Assembly: GCF_958301595.1 (NCBI RefSeq)
Contig: NZ_CATQJU010000001.1
Span: forward strand, 2,453,120 to 2,517,119
Direction of reading: 5' to 3'
DNA: 64,000 nucleotides
DNA from: Porphyromonas vaginalis
GTDB lineage: Bacteria > Bacteroidota > Bacteroidia > Bacteroidales > Porphyromonadaceae
This document shows, in pieces, positions 17,893-26,586 of the stretch (positions are counted from its first letter, which is position 1; the number at the start of each line of letters is the position of its first letter). The position numbers were made by a program, and so were the translations under genes. Below the pieces are notes generated by a model that was not told where the DNA came from, searched no databases, and was given only the letters and a program-made list of their open reading frames with translations.

Positions 17893-18777
17893 ATGATCAA
17901 AGATATCATCGTACTTGCCAAGCAAGTCCCCGACACACGTAATGTCGGCAAAGATGCTATGAAGGCTGACGGCACTGTGAACCGTGCCGCCCTCGACGCT
18001 ATCTTTAACCCCGAGGATCTAAACGCGCTCGAGCAGGCGCTCCGTATCAAGGAGCAGAATCCAGACTGCCGTGTCTCCATACTCACCATGGGTCCTCCCC
18101 GTGCTGCTGAGATCATCCGTGAGGCACTCTATCGTGGCGCTGACCACGGTTACCTGCTGACCGATAGAGCTTTCGCTGGGGCTGATACGCTTGCCACGAG
18201 CTACGCTTTGGCCTGCGCTATACGTCATATCTACAAGGGCGGACTGCCCGACCTCATCCTCGGTGGCCGACAGGCTATCGATGGCGACACCGCTCAGGTG
18301 GGACCACAGGTGGGTGAGAAGCTCGGCATCAACGTGGTCACCTACTGCGAGCAGATAGACCAGATCGAGGGCGACCAGCTCACCATCACCCGCCGTCTGG
18401 AGCATGGCGTGGAGACGGTACGTGCGCACAAGCCACTCCTGCTGACAGTCACGGGCAGCGCAGCTCCCTGTCGCCTGCGCAATGCTAAGCGTGTACAGAA
18501 GTACAAGTATGCCGCCTCGTCTCTAGAGCTAGACGCACTGCCCGAGACCTGGCGCAAGCGTCTCGAGAGCAACCCCGAGGAGCTGACGATCGACATCTTG
18601 ACGGCTGAGAGCACTGGCGCAGATATCGCTCAGTGCGGTCTCTCGGGCTCTCCGACGAAGGTCAAGAGTATCGAGAGCGTCGTCTTTAAGGCTAAGGAGG
18701 TGATGCACCTCTCCAGCAGCGATGCCGATCTAGAGACTTTGATACAAACCCTATTAGCAAACCACACCATCGGCTGA
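17893..18777 (+). CDS. etfB: Electron transfer flavoprotein, beta subunit
   Basis: This 294-residue protein starts IKDIIVLAKQVPDTR and carries the EtfB/FixA signature region with GGRQAIDGDTAQVGPQVGE and RLEHGVETV. With EtfA it forms a soluble heterodimer carrying FAD and AMP or a second flavin. It passes electrons from the acyl-CoA dehydrogenase encoded two genes downstream. The three genes run in series with short gaps and are likely one operon. Confidence 0.93.
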   Translation: MIKDIIVLAKQVPDTRNVGKDAMKADGTVNRAALDAIFNPEDLNALEQALRIKEQNPDCRVSILTMGPPRAAEIIREALYRGADHGYLLTDRAFAGADTLATSYALACAIRHIYKGGLPDLILGGRQAIDGDTAQVGPQVGEKLGINVVTYCEQIDQIEGDQLTITRRLEHGVETVRAHKPLLLTVTGSAAPCRLRNAKRVQKYKYAASSLELDALPETWRKRLESNPEELTIDILTAESTGADIAQCGLSGSPTKVKSIESVVFKAKEVMHLSSSDADLETLIQTLLANHTIG

Positions 18778-18817
18778 AAGAGTGCCGCTTTTGCACACCC
18801 ATATAATAAGACAGACT

Positions 18818-19831
18818 ATGAACAATCTATTCGTATACCTAGAGATCGAAGATGGGAGCGTACACGACGTCAGCCTAGAGCTACTCACCAAGGGGCGCTC
18901 ACTGGCCAACCAGCTGGGCGTGGCACTAGAGGCGATAGCTATCACCGACCGCGCTGAGGGGATCGCCGACACGGTCATGCCATACGGCGTAGACAAGCTA
19001 CACCTCTTCGTAGACCCTCGTCTGGAGCATTACCAGACGCTACCACACGCAAGCATCGTCATCAAGCTATTCCAGCAGGAGAAGCCACAGATCTGCCTCC
19101 TCGGTGCGACAACCATAGGACGTGACCTGGGTCCTCGCGTCTCCTCGTCACTGGGCAGCGGACTAACTGCTGACTGTACCTCTCTGGAGATCGGAGATCA
19201 TACGGAGAAAGGCAAGGAGTTCAAGAATCTCCTTTACCAGATCCGCCCAGCTTTCGGTGGTAACATCGTAGCAACGATTGTCAACCCTGAGCATCGTCCA
19301 CAGATGGCGACGGTACGCCCAGGTGTAATGAAGAAGGAGATCTACAAAGCTGACCACAAGGGCGAAGTGATCAACCATTCGGTGGCTGACTTCGTTCGTG
19401 ACGAGGACTTTGTCATCGAGATCATCGACCGCCACGTGGCCAAGAGCAAGATCAACCTAGGCGGAGCCCCGATCATCGTATCGGGTGGCTACGGTGTCGG
19501 TAGTGCTGAGAGCTTTGAACTGCTTCACGAGCTGGCCGAGCTCCTTGGCGGAGAGGTAGGTGCTACGCGTGCAGCCGTCGATGCGGGCTTTACCGAGCAT
19601 GAGCGACAGATAGGACAGACCGGTGTGACCGTACGTCCTAAGCTATACATCGCCTGCGGTATCAGCGGACAGATACAGCATGTGGCTGGTATGCAGGAGA
19701 GCTCGATGATCATCTCTATCAATACGGACCCCGACGCTCCGATCAACACAATCGCTGACTACGTCATCACGGGGCGTATCGAGGAGGTTATCCCCAAGCT
19801 CATCAAGTACTATAAGCAAAACTCTAAGTAA
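18818..19831 (+). CDS. etfA: Electron transfer flavoprotein, alpha subunit
   Basis: The start at 18818 (337 residues, MNNLFVYLEIEDGSV) follows etfB by 40 bp. The upstream ATG at 18782 would add an unusual leader. The C-terminal FAD-binding region is typical: VSGGYGVGS, then GATRAAVDAGF, HERQIGQTG, YIACGISGQIQHVAGM and INTDPDAPI. It works with EtfB as the electron acceptor of acyl-CoA dehydrogenation. Confidence 0.95.
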   Translation: MNNLFVYLEIEDGSVHDVSLELLTKGRSLANQLGVALEAIAITDRAEGIADTVMPYGVDKLHLFVDPRLEHYQTLPHASIVIKLFQQEKPQICLLGATTIGRDLGPRVSSSLGSGLTADCTSLEIGDHTEKGKEFKNLLYQIRPAFGGNIVATIVNPEHRPQMATVRPGVMKKEIYKADHKGEVINHSVADFVRDEDFVIEIIDRHVAKSKINLGGAPIIVSGGYGVGSAESFELLHELAELLGGEVGATRAAVDAGFTEHERQIGQTGVTVRPKLYIACGISGQIQHVAGMQESSMIISINTDPDAPINTIADYVITGRIEEVIPKLIKYYKQNSK

Positions 19832-19852
19832 ATCCCCCTAGACGACAGAATC

Positions 19853-21586
19853 ATGGCTAATTTCTATACAGACAATCCACATATACAGTACCACCTCCAG
19901 CATCCGCTCATGGAGCGCATTGCACGACTTAAGGAGCGTGACTATGCCGATGCTGACCAGTATGACTATGCCCCCTCAGACTATGCCGATGCGCTGGATA
20001 GCTACCAGCGTGTACTAGAGATAGTCGGTGAGGTGTGTGGCGAGGTGATAGCTCCCAATGCGGCCGAGGTGGACCTGACGGGACCAACGCTCCACGAGGG
20101 ACGCGTCTCTTACGATCCGCTCACAGCGCAAAACCTCGACACGGTACGACAGACCGGTCTCATGGGTATGGCACTTCCCCGTCGCTACGGAGGTCTCAAC
20201 ATGCCGATCACTCCTTATATTATGGCTGCCGATATGGTCTCACGTGCTGACGCGGGCTTTGAGAACCTCTGGGGACTACAAGACTGCGCCGAGACGCTTT
20301 ACGAGTTTGGCTCTGAGGATCAGCGTGAGCGTTTCCTACCCCGTGTCTGCGCCGGCGAAACGATGTCTATGGACTTGACCGAGCCGGATGCCGGTAGTGA
20401 CCTGCAGGCGGTCATGCTCAAGGCTACTTACAACGAGGCTGACCAGCAGTGGTACCTCAACGGCGTCAAGCGCTTTATCACCAATGGCGACTCAGACATT
20501 CACCTCGTACTAGCACGTAGTGAGGAGGGGACCAAGGATGCACGTGGTCTCTCCATGTTTATCTATGACGCTAAGAAGGGGGGCGTGACCGTCCGCCGCA
20601 TAGAGAACAAGATGGGTATCAAGGGTGTCCCCACCTGCGAGCTTGTCTTTAAGGATGCTCCGGCTGAGCTCTGTGGTGAGCGTCGTCTAGGACTCATTCG
20701 CTACGTCATGTCTCTGATGAATGGAGCTCGTCTAGGCATCATGGCGCAAGCTGTCGGTATCTCTGAGGCTGCCTATCGTGAGGCTAAGGCTTACGCTGCT
20801 GACCGTCATCAGTATGGGCACGCTATCGACAAGTTCCCCGCTGTCTATGAGATGCTAGCCCTCATACGTGCTAAGGCTGATGCGACCCGTGCGCATCTCT
20901 ACGAGACGAGTCGCTTCGTGGATATGTACAAGGCTTACGACGACATAGCGCGTGAGCGCAAGCTTACTCCCGAGGAGCGCAAGGAGCAGAAGTATTACAG
21001 CCGTTTGGCTGACGCTTATACGCCCATTGGCAAAGGTATGAGCACCGAGCTAGCCAACCAAAATGTCTACGACTGCATCCAGATATACGGTGGCTCAGGC
21101 TATATGAAGGACTACACCTGCGAGCGTCTCTATCGTGACGTGCGTATCACCAACATCTACGAGGGTACCACGCAGCTACAAGTCGTAGCGGCTATCCGCC
21201 ACGTCACCACTGGCACATACTTCGCCCGCCTCGAGGAGTACCAGCAGGTAGCTGTCTCGCCCGAGTGGCAGGAGACGAAGGAGCTACTAGCCACTTGGAT
21301 AGAGCGTGCTAAGGCTTGCACCGAGCTGGTTACTGAAGCTAAGGATCAGACCCTCCTCGACTACCACGCTCGTCGTCTCGTCGAGATGTGTGGGCACTGC
21401 ATCTTCGCACACCTGCTACTCATCGCAGCGCAGGAGCGTCCCGACCTCTACGAGCACTCCACACACGTATATGTACAGTACGCCAGTGGAGAGATGGACA
21501 AGTGCGAGGGACAGATACGTCGCTTCGATCCCAAGCAGCTCCAGCACTACGCTGTGCAGACCTCTACGTCCGCCACTGAGGCGTAG
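19853..21586 (+). CDS. Acyl-CoA dehydrogenase of the long (about 570-residue) type
   Basis: This 577-residue flavoenzyme follows etfA by 21 bp. The core has DLTEPDAGSDLQAV and FITNGDSD in the middle domain and IYGGSGYMKDYTCERLYRD followed by IYEGTTQLQ. The Glu in YEGTT is the usual catalytic base position. The C-terminal extra domain of about 130 residues is seen in the larger ACAD group. Substrate chain length cannot be told from the sequence. Coupled with EtfBA it may serve fatty-acid or branched-chain acyl-CoA metabolism, or run in the reductive direction. Confidence 0.9.
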   Translation: MANFYTDNPHIQYHLQHPLMERIARLKERDYADADQYDYAPSDYADALDSYQRVLEIVGEVCGEVIAPNAAEVDLTGPTLHEGRVSYDPLTAQNLDTVRQTGLMGMALPRRYGGLNMPITPYIMAADMVSRADAGFENLWGLQDCAETLYEFGSEDQRERFLPRVCAGETMSMDLTEPDAGSDLQAVMLKATYNEADQQWYLNGVKRFITNGDSDIHLVLARSEEGTKDARGLSMFIYDAKKGGVTVRRIENKMGIKGVPTCELVFKDAPAELCGERRLGLIRYVMSLMNGARLGIMAQAVGISEAAYREAKAYAADRHQYGHAIDKFPAVYEMLALIRAKADATRAHLYETSRFVDMYKAYDDIARERKLTPEERKEQKYYSRLADAYTPIGKGMSTELANQNVYDCIQIYGGSGYMKDYTCERLYRDVRITNIYEGTTQLQVVAAIRHVTTGTYFARLEEYQQVAVSPEWQETKELLATWIERAKACTELVTEAKDQTLLDYHARRLVEMCGHCIFAHLLLIAAQERPDLYEHSTHVYVQYASGEMDKCEGQIRRFDPKQLQHYAVQTSTSATEA

Positions 21587-21622
21587 AGGGCTGTAAAGAC
21601 GGGCGGACGCACGATCACGACT

Positions 21623-21935
21623 CCTGTAGGGACGCTCGATCTGAGCGTCCGTCGTCGAACGATCTTGACGCAGTACATTGATACGTCGCCCTGTAGGGAC
21701 GCTCGATCTGAGCGTCCGTCGTCGAACGATCTTGACGCAGTACATTGATACGTCGCCCTGTAGGGACGCACGATCTGTGCGTCCGTTGTCGAACGATCTT
21801 GACGCAGTACATTGATACGTCGCCCTGTAGGGACGCTCGATCTGTGCGTCCGTCGTCGAACGATCTTGACGCAGTAACCCTGTAACGGGGACGGACGCAC
21901 GAGCCGTGCGTCCCTACAAAGGGTTACTCGTTCTC
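21623..21935. repeat. Tandem 67-bp repeat carrying a GGACGC...GCGTCC palindrome, four copies plus an inverted half unit
   Basis: Copies begin at 21623, 21690, 21757 and 21824, exactly 67 bp apart. Each begins CCTGTAGGGACGC and carries a palindrome. Its arms are GCTC/GAGC in copies 1 and 2, GCAC/GTGC in copy 3, and mixed in copy 4. An inverted half unit follows at about 21889-21925. Related palindromes occur at 24587, 26342-26501 and 58305. The array fills the gap between the acyl-CoA dehydrogenase and thyA genes. Confidence 0.95.
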
Positions 21936-21963
21936 GCCCCTTCACTCTAACCAACGTACCACT

Positions 21964-22761
21964 ATGCAGCAATACCTTGACCTAATAGAGCGTGTCCTCA
22001 CCGAGGGCAACGAACGCACAGACCGCACGGGCACTGGCACCGTCGGTGTCTTCGGACATCAGATGACCTTTGACCTGGCCGACGGATTCCCCTTGCTCAC
22101 CACCAAGAAGCTACACCTGCGCAGCATCATCCACGAGCTACTATGGTTCCTCAAGGGCGATACCAACCTCCAGTACCTGCACGACAACAAAGTCTCTATC
22201 TGGGATGAGTGGGCCGACGAAGCGGGCGACCTAGGCCCCATCTACGGGGCGCAGTGGAGACATTGGTTCGACCCACACACGGGGCAGACCATCGATCAGA
22301 TGCAGCAAGCCCTCGACCTCATACAGCATCAGCCCGACAGCCGACGTATCGTTGTCTCAGCGTGGAATGTTGCCGACCTACCCCTCATGCACCTCTCCCC
22401 CTGTCACTGCCTCATGCAGTACTACGTCGTGGGGGACCAGCTCGACCTGCAGCTCTACCAGCGCAGTGCCGACATCTTCCTCGGGGTCCCCTTCAACATC
22501 GCCTCCTACGCACTCCTCCTCATGATGACGGCGCAAGTCACGGGGCTACGTCCCGGACGCTTCATCCATACCCTCGGCGATGCACATCTCTATAAGAACC
22601 ATCTCGAGCAGGCGCGCCTGCAGCTCACCCGTACGCCACGCCCGCTCCCCACGATGACCCTACGAGACCGCGGGCAGTCGCTCTTTGACTTCGTCTATGA
22701 CGACTTCACCCTCTCCGACTACAACCCCTACCCGCACATCCCCGCGCCCGTCTCCGTCTAG
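21964..22761 (+). CDS. thyA: Thymidylate synthase
   Basis: This 265-residue cytosolic enzyme methylates dUMP to dTMP with methylene-tetrahydrofolate. Active-site block [13 protein letters not shown] gives the catalytic Cys147, and [20 protein letters not shown] and [15 protein letters not shown] are the nucleotide and folate binding motifs. Length matches the family. No dihydrofolate reductase gene is adjacent. Upstream lies the 67-bp repeat array, and no clear promoter box is visible. Confidence 0.97.
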   Translation: MQQYLDLIERVLTEGNERTDRTGTGTVGVFGHQMTFDLADGFPLLTTKKLHLRSIIHELLWFLKGDTNLQYLHDNKVSIWDEWADEAGDLGPIYGAQWRHWFDPHTGQTIDQMQQALDLIQHQPDSRRIVVSAWNVADLPLMHLSPCHCLMQYYVVGDQLDLQLYQRSADIFLGVPFNIASYALLLMMTAQVTGLRPGRFIHTLGDAHLYKNHLEQARLQLTRTPRPLPTMTLRDRGQSLFDFVYDDFTLSDYNPYPHIPAPVSV

Positions 22762-22815
22762 CTCCACGCTAGCAAGACAGTGCTCGCTCCCCGATTACTC
22801 AGATTTCTTCACCGC

Positions 22816-22845
22816 TTGTTAATTCAAAGGAAATAGTTATCTTTG
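22816..22845 (+). promoter_or_regulatory. Bacteroidetes-type promoter of the Ig-like lipoprotein gene
   Basis: TTG at 22816-22818 and TATCTTTG at 22838-22845 are separated by 19 bp, a good match to the -33/-7 consensus. The start codon is 71 bp downstream. Confidence 0.7.
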
Positions 22846-22916
22846 CATCGAAGAGCAATGGGTCGGTGGACCTACTCAATAAATAGACACTCACTAATAA
22901 CCCAACACAAATAACT

Positions 22917-23948
22917 ATGACAAAAAAAATCTTTCTAGCGCTCGCAGCGCTCACAGCACTCACGCTGTGCTTCTCGTCCTGCAAGAAGGACAACACGAGT
23001 GGCAACAAGCCAAAGCCCAAGACTGAGGTCAAGCTCAAAGTTGAGCCCAAGGATGTCAAGGTAATGGTCGGCAAGACCCAGGAGCTCACTGTAACCGTTC
23101 AGCCAGCTGACACGAAGTACACCTTCGAGTCCGCTAATGCAGACATCGCTACTGTTAGCGACAAGGGCGTCGTAACGGGTGTCAAGGCTGGTAAGACCGT
23201 CATCACCGTCAAGGCTGGCGACGCTACCAAGACCGCTAATGTCGAGGTCATTGATGCAAGTTCTATGGATACAAACTCTGGTATTGGATCTAAGGATCAG
23301 GATATTCCTCACTTCATCTACGTACCTTCAGACAAGGCTAACTTCACTAAAAATAACCTAGAGGTCTTCAAGATGGTCATGACAGCTGCTGGCTGGGAGT
23401 GGGATCAGGAGTCTTATGACTATAAGGACAACAAAGACTTCATGTTCCCATTCCAGTCTCCTATGGTTGACACTAAGGACGGGAAAGCTCCTAAGTACTT
23501 CTTCCACGGTGTACGCTACATCCACACCCCTCCAAGTGGAAATCCATGGATTTCTCCCTTTGTACTTTGGGTTTACGAGAAGGATCCTCTAGCTCCAGAG
23601 CTACGTGCTGATGCTGAGAAGGATGGTGGTGTAGTATACCTATTGAAAAACCTCTATGGCTTTGACACAAAAGCTGATTACGAAAAGGGAAAGAACGCAT
23701 GGATGGGCTTTAACGTAAAAGCCATCAAGGATGTTCCCCTAGGAGTCTATGTCTATAGTAAGCAGCTGAAAAAGGAAGATCTTGCTCCAAGCGATCAGAA
23801 GTTCGTAGGCTATTACTCTTTACGTTTTGAGCTTGCTTATGCAAATGTCGGAGACAAGTCAAAGGTAGCTACTATCTTCAAGAATGCAGAGGCACGTGAC
23901 TTCGATCTGTCATTCGCCAAGGGTCAGCTCAAGGCTGTTAAGAACTAA
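22917..23948 (+). CDS. Surface lipoprotein with a bacterial Ig-like (Big_2) domain
   Basis: The 343-residue protein has a lipobox LCFSSC (Cys22) followed by a KKDN spacer, fitting a surface-exposed lipoprotein. Residues about 38-112 form a Big_2 Ig-like domain (VKVMVGKTQELTVTVQPAD, then DIATVSDKGVVTGVKAGKT). The C-terminal 230 residues are unrecognised and rich in aromatic residues. A paralogue with the same plan lies at 58362-59486. It has its own promoter and terminator, so it is monocistronic. Possible roles include adhesion or capture of a ligand; not resolved. Confidence 0.8.
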   Translation: MTKKIFLALAALTALTLCFSSCKKDNTSGNKPKPKTEVKLKVEPKDVKVMVGKTQELTVTVQPADTKYTFESANADIATVSDKGVVTGVKAGKTVITVKAGDATKTANVEVIDASSMDTNSGIGSKDQDIPHFIYVPSDKANFTKNNLEVFKMVMTAAGWEWDQESYDYKDNKDFMFPFQSPMVDTKDGKAPKYFFHGVRYIHTPPSGNPWISPFVLWVYEKDPLAPELRADAEKDGGVVYLLKNLYGFDTKADYEKGKNAWMGFNVKAIKDVPLGVYVYSKQLKKEDLAPSDQKFVGYYSLRFELAYANVGDKSKVATIFKNAEARDFDLSFAKGQLKAVKN

Positions 23949-24007
23949 ACACGACAGTTCCACAGAGACTGACTAAGACTACAAAGAAGTAGTCTAGTGA
24001 AATAAAG

Positions 24008-24043
24008 AGACTCCCCCCGCAGTTATGTGGAGGGAGTCTTTTT
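24008..24043 (+). terminator. Terminator of the Ig-like lipoprotein gene
   Basis: AGACTCCC and GGGAGTCT form the base of a stem around a GC-rich upper part and are followed by TTTTT. The rest of the gap to rpmH shows only the rpmH promoter. Confidence 0.85.
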
Positions 24044-24214
24044 ATTCTGTCTGAAACAGTCCTCCTCCTATACACCTTGTTCTTATACACCTTGTATGGG
24101 AAGCACTAACTAACGACTTGCCGTGCCCCCTTGACGTCTAGCGATCTGCAGGAGTCTAGTTTTCACTTCAACACAATTTCTCGGCAGGATAGTGACTGGT
24201 AAAGATATTTTTTG

Positions 24215-24222
24215 TACCTTTG
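24215..24222 (+). promoter_or_regulatory. -7 box of rpmH
   Basis: TACCTTTG matches the -7 consensus, 73 bp before the rpmH start. The -33 element is weak (an ACTGG sequence near the right distance). Confidence 0.55.
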
Positions 24223-24294
24223 CCAACCGAAGCCTTCACTCATAGTGAGTAGGTTCTTCACCATAGTAATCATAAGCATCAGAGACATACCGAT

Positions 24295-24441
24295 ATGAAG
24301 CGTACATTCCAACCATCGAACCGCAAGAGAAAGAACAAGCACGGATTTAGAGCTCGTATGGCGACTGCATCAGGTCGCAAGGTACTAGCTATGCGTCGCG
24401 CCAAGGGTCGCGCTAAGCTATCTGTATCTGACGAGTACTAG
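24295..24441 (+). CDS. rpmH: 50S ribosomal protein L34
   Basis: This 48-residue, highly basic protein begins [19 protein letters not shown] and continues [19 protein letters not shown], the nearly invariant L34 sequence. The C-terminal extension (SVSDEY) is mildly acidic. It is a component of the large ribosomal subunit. In many bacteria rpmH is followed by rnpA and lies near dnaA, but here it stands alone between its own promoter and a strong terminator. Confidence 0.97.
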   Translation: MKRTFQPSNRKRKNKHGFRARMATASGRKVLAMRRAKGRAKLSVSDEY

Positions 24442-24515
24442 TAAGTCCGTCGCACCACTTCTCTAACCCATAAGGTTACATGCTCTAGATAGCCACGGCT
24501 ATCTGGCGTTTGTAT

Positions 24516-24563
24516 AAGCTCACACCTAGAGTACACGCTACTCTAGGTGTGAGCTTGTTTTTT
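24516..24563 (+). terminator. Strong terminator after rpmH
   Basis: A perfect 18-bp stem (24516-24533 with 24539-24556) around loop CACGC is followed by G and six T. A smaller perfect palindrome AGATAGCC/GGCTATCT lies at 24487-24504 just before it. Confidence 0.92.
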
Positions 24564-24574
24564 GTCGAAAACGG

Positions 24575-24737
24575 CAAGACGACTCCTGTAGGGACGCACG
24601 GTCGTATCTAGAGAGAGGGCGTCCGTTGTTGAATAAGCAAGACAACTCCTGTAGGGACGCACGGTCTGTGCGTCCATACAGGAGTTACTCGTCTCCGATC
24701 TCCTCTAATCTCTAACCTCTAATCTCTAACTTCTAAT
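24575..24737. repeat. GGACGC palindromic repeats followed by a (CTCTAAT/C) heptamer array
   Basis: Two palindromic units related to the 67-bp repeat lie at 24587-24630 and 24644-24686; the second forms a near-perfect 19-bp stem. Five heptamers, CTCTAAT or CTCTAAC, follow at 24703-24737 and run into the 3' end of pabC, encoding its last residues and its stop codon. Confidence 0.85.
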
Positions 24738-25324
24738 TCTATCCGCTCCGCCCACGGCATCATGGCATTGATAAGGGCGATGCGATCGTAGGCGGATAGT
24801 GTAACGAGCGGTATGTCCCGCGGCGTCAGTACCCCCTCAGCGATCAAATGCGCGCGTTGCACCCCAGCAAGTAGCGGCACACGAGGCGTGTACCAGCGGT
24901 TCTCTTGGCGCAAAGCGATATTCGTGTAGGAGCTGTCCGTGAGCAAGCCCTCCTCATTGACGATCACGATCTCATCCGCCTCACCACGCAACTCCAGTAG
25001 TGCCTGCAAGGCTTCCCGGTCGGCCCACTTGAGGTGGTAGTCCAGCGCCGGCGCAGCGACAGCTCTCAGCGACTCGATCGTACGCCGATGATAAGGAGCG
25101 TAACCCACCTCCAGCGGCTCCGCATCGTATAGCAGACGGCACTTGACCACCCCCATAAGTGACGCCGGACAAGGGTGCTGCGCTAGATAGTCCGCCAGTC
25201 GCCAGCGAGGCGTGACGCCATACGCAGCGAGCGACCGGTCGACGCGCTCTTGGTGCAGAGGCAACAGCTCCGGCTCGCCATCTACGTAGCGGATGCTCTC
25301 TAGTAATAACGGTACGCGACTCAT
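24719..25324 (-). CDS. pabC: Aminodeoxychorismate lyase-type class IV aminotransferase
   Basis: I chose the ATG at 25324 (201 residues), which overlaps the pabB stop by 4 bp; an upstream GTG-like extension would lie inside pabB. The fold-type IV motifs are present: an early Arg-rich segment, Lys near KCRLLYD, and EGLLTDSSYTNIALR with Glu and the TDSSYTN loop contacting PLP. The enzyme releases pyruvate from aminodeoxychorismate to give p-aminobenzoate for folate. The small size is normal for Bacteroidetes PabC. The C-terminal ELEVRD and its stop are written by a heptamer repeat, so the native tail may have been replaced. Confidence 0.8.
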   Translation of the reverse strand: MSRVPLLLESIRYVDGEPELLPLHQERVDRSLAAYGVTPRWRLADYLAQHPCPASLMGVVKCRLLYDAEPLEVGYAPYHRRTIESLRAVAAPALDYHLKWADREALQALLELRGEADEIVIVNEEGLLTDSSYTNIALRQENRWYTPRVPLLAGVQRAHLIAEGVLTPRDIPLVTLSAYDRIALINAMMPWAERIELEVRD

Positions 25325-26289
25325 ACGAATGGTAGATAAACCTTTTGACACACCTCCCGATACTCCTCTGCGCACTGACTATTGATCGTGATCCCGCCAC
25401 CGCTACGGTAGCGCAGCGCGCCATCCGCCTGCTGCTCTATGAAGCGTATCATCACGCCACTGTCTAGCGTCTCCCCGTCGAAGTATCCGCAGATGCCCGT
25501 GTAAAAGCCTCTCGGCTCCCCCTCCGCCTCAGCAATCGCCCGTACGGTCGCCTCCTTGGGCGCCCCACTAATAGAGCCCGCCGGGAGCAGTTCGCTCAGG
25601 ATGCTTCCGAGATGAGCGCGCCAGTCAGGAGCAAGCTGTCCAACGATCTCTGAGCTCACCTGAAGCAAGTGTCCACGACTAGTAACCAGTTCATCGATAT
25701 ACCTAAAGCGCCTCACCGCAACATGGAGACTCACGCGGCTCAAGTCGTTGCGTATCAAGTCGGTAATCGTGTAGTGCTCGGCCGTCTCCTTGTAGTCGCC
25801 GAGGATGGTCGCAGCAGCATCGGGCCGGGTCGCATCTATCGTCCCCTTCATCGGGAAGCAGCTGATCTCATCCCCCACGATGCGCACGAAGGTCTCAGGC
25901 GAAAAGCAAACGAATCGTCCCGGCAGATAGCACTTATAGCGAGCCTGCGAACGAAGGAAGACCTCCTCCAGCGAGATATTCAGCTCTATGGGGGTCGACA
26001 CCGTCAGATTGGCCAAAAAGCTGTCGCCTCTCTCCAGGGCATGACGGATCACTGCAAAACGCTCCGCATAAGCCTCCTCGCTGATCGGTGTGGCCTGTAG
26101 CACAGCCGGCGTATCGCTCACGGAGCGTGCCGGGCTATTGGTCACGCCGCCTATATCGAAGCGCAGCTCTTGCTGCGCCAGCGGCTCCTCGAGGAGGAGC
26201 AGTTCGCTCATCTCATAGTCTAGGCAGAAGACAAAGGGCTTGCCCTGCCCGCCCAGTTCGTTGAGCCTATCAATCATCGATTGCTTCAT
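25321..26289 (-). CDS. pabB: Aminodeoxychorismate synthase component I (chorismate-binding)
   Basis: This 322-residue protein is a short PabB comprising the chorismate-binding domain. Signature blocks are CFPMKGTIDATRP, HYTITDLIRNDLSRV, LLPAGSISGAPKEATVRAIAE, RGFYTGICGYF and RSGGGITINS with a C-terminal Glu-rich helix. It converts chorismate and ammonia to aminodeoxychorismate, with ammonia supplied by the glutaminase PabA, probably the divergent gene at 26587. It couples translationally to pabC by an ATGA overlap. The short N-terminus is common for the Bacteroidetes form. Confidence 0.92.
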   Translation of the reverse strand: MKQSMIDRLNELGGQGKPFVFCLDYEMSELLLLEEPLAQQELRFDIGGVTNSPARSVSDTPAVLQATPISEEAYAERFAVIRHALERGDSFLANLTVSTPIELNISLEEVFLRSQARYKCYLPGRFVCFSPETFVRIVGDEISCFPMKGTIDATRPDAAATILGDYKETAEHYTITDLIRNDLSRVSLHVAVRRFRYIDELVTSRGHLLQVSSEIVGQLAPDWRAHLGSILSELLPAGSISGAPKEATVRAIAEAEGEPRGFYTGICGYFDGETLDSGVMIRFIEQQADGALRYRSGGGITINSQCAEEYREVCQKVYLPFV

Positions 26290-26330
26290 ATCATTCGCTC
26301 GTTTTACTCCATTTCAATTTCGCAAATCTC

Positions 26331-26530
26331 ACGAGTAACGATTTGTAGGGACGCACGGTCGTGCGTCCGTCCCGTTAAAGTCCTGACGCTGTAACCTTTG
26401 ACGCAACGGACGCACGACCGTGCGTCCCTACAAGGCGACGTATCGATGTACTGCGTCAAGCTGGTTCTACAACGGACGCACAGACCGTGCGTCCCTACAG
26501 GGCGACGTGGACTACATATCATTACTCGTC
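26331..26530. repeat. Three GGACGCAC/GTGCGTCC palindromic units in the pabB-pabA divergent gap
   Basis: Palindromic units at about 26342-26372, 26403-26432 and 26471-26501 carry TGTAGGGACGCAC or its complement. The latter two lie in inverted orientation to the array at 21623 and keep the same linker (GACGTATCGATGTACTGCG). They occupy most of the space between divergent pab genes, where regulatory DNA is expected. Confidence 0.9.
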
Positions 26531-26586
26531 AAGTGTGACCACTTGCGTCGTTAGTATCTGCAAATATACTATCTTCGTGGCTTGTA

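Noticed and set aside
21547..21972. Minus-strand frames with repeated TASRSF-like blocks
   Set aside because: They translate the 67-bp tandem repeats and overlap the acyl-CoA dehydrogenase end.
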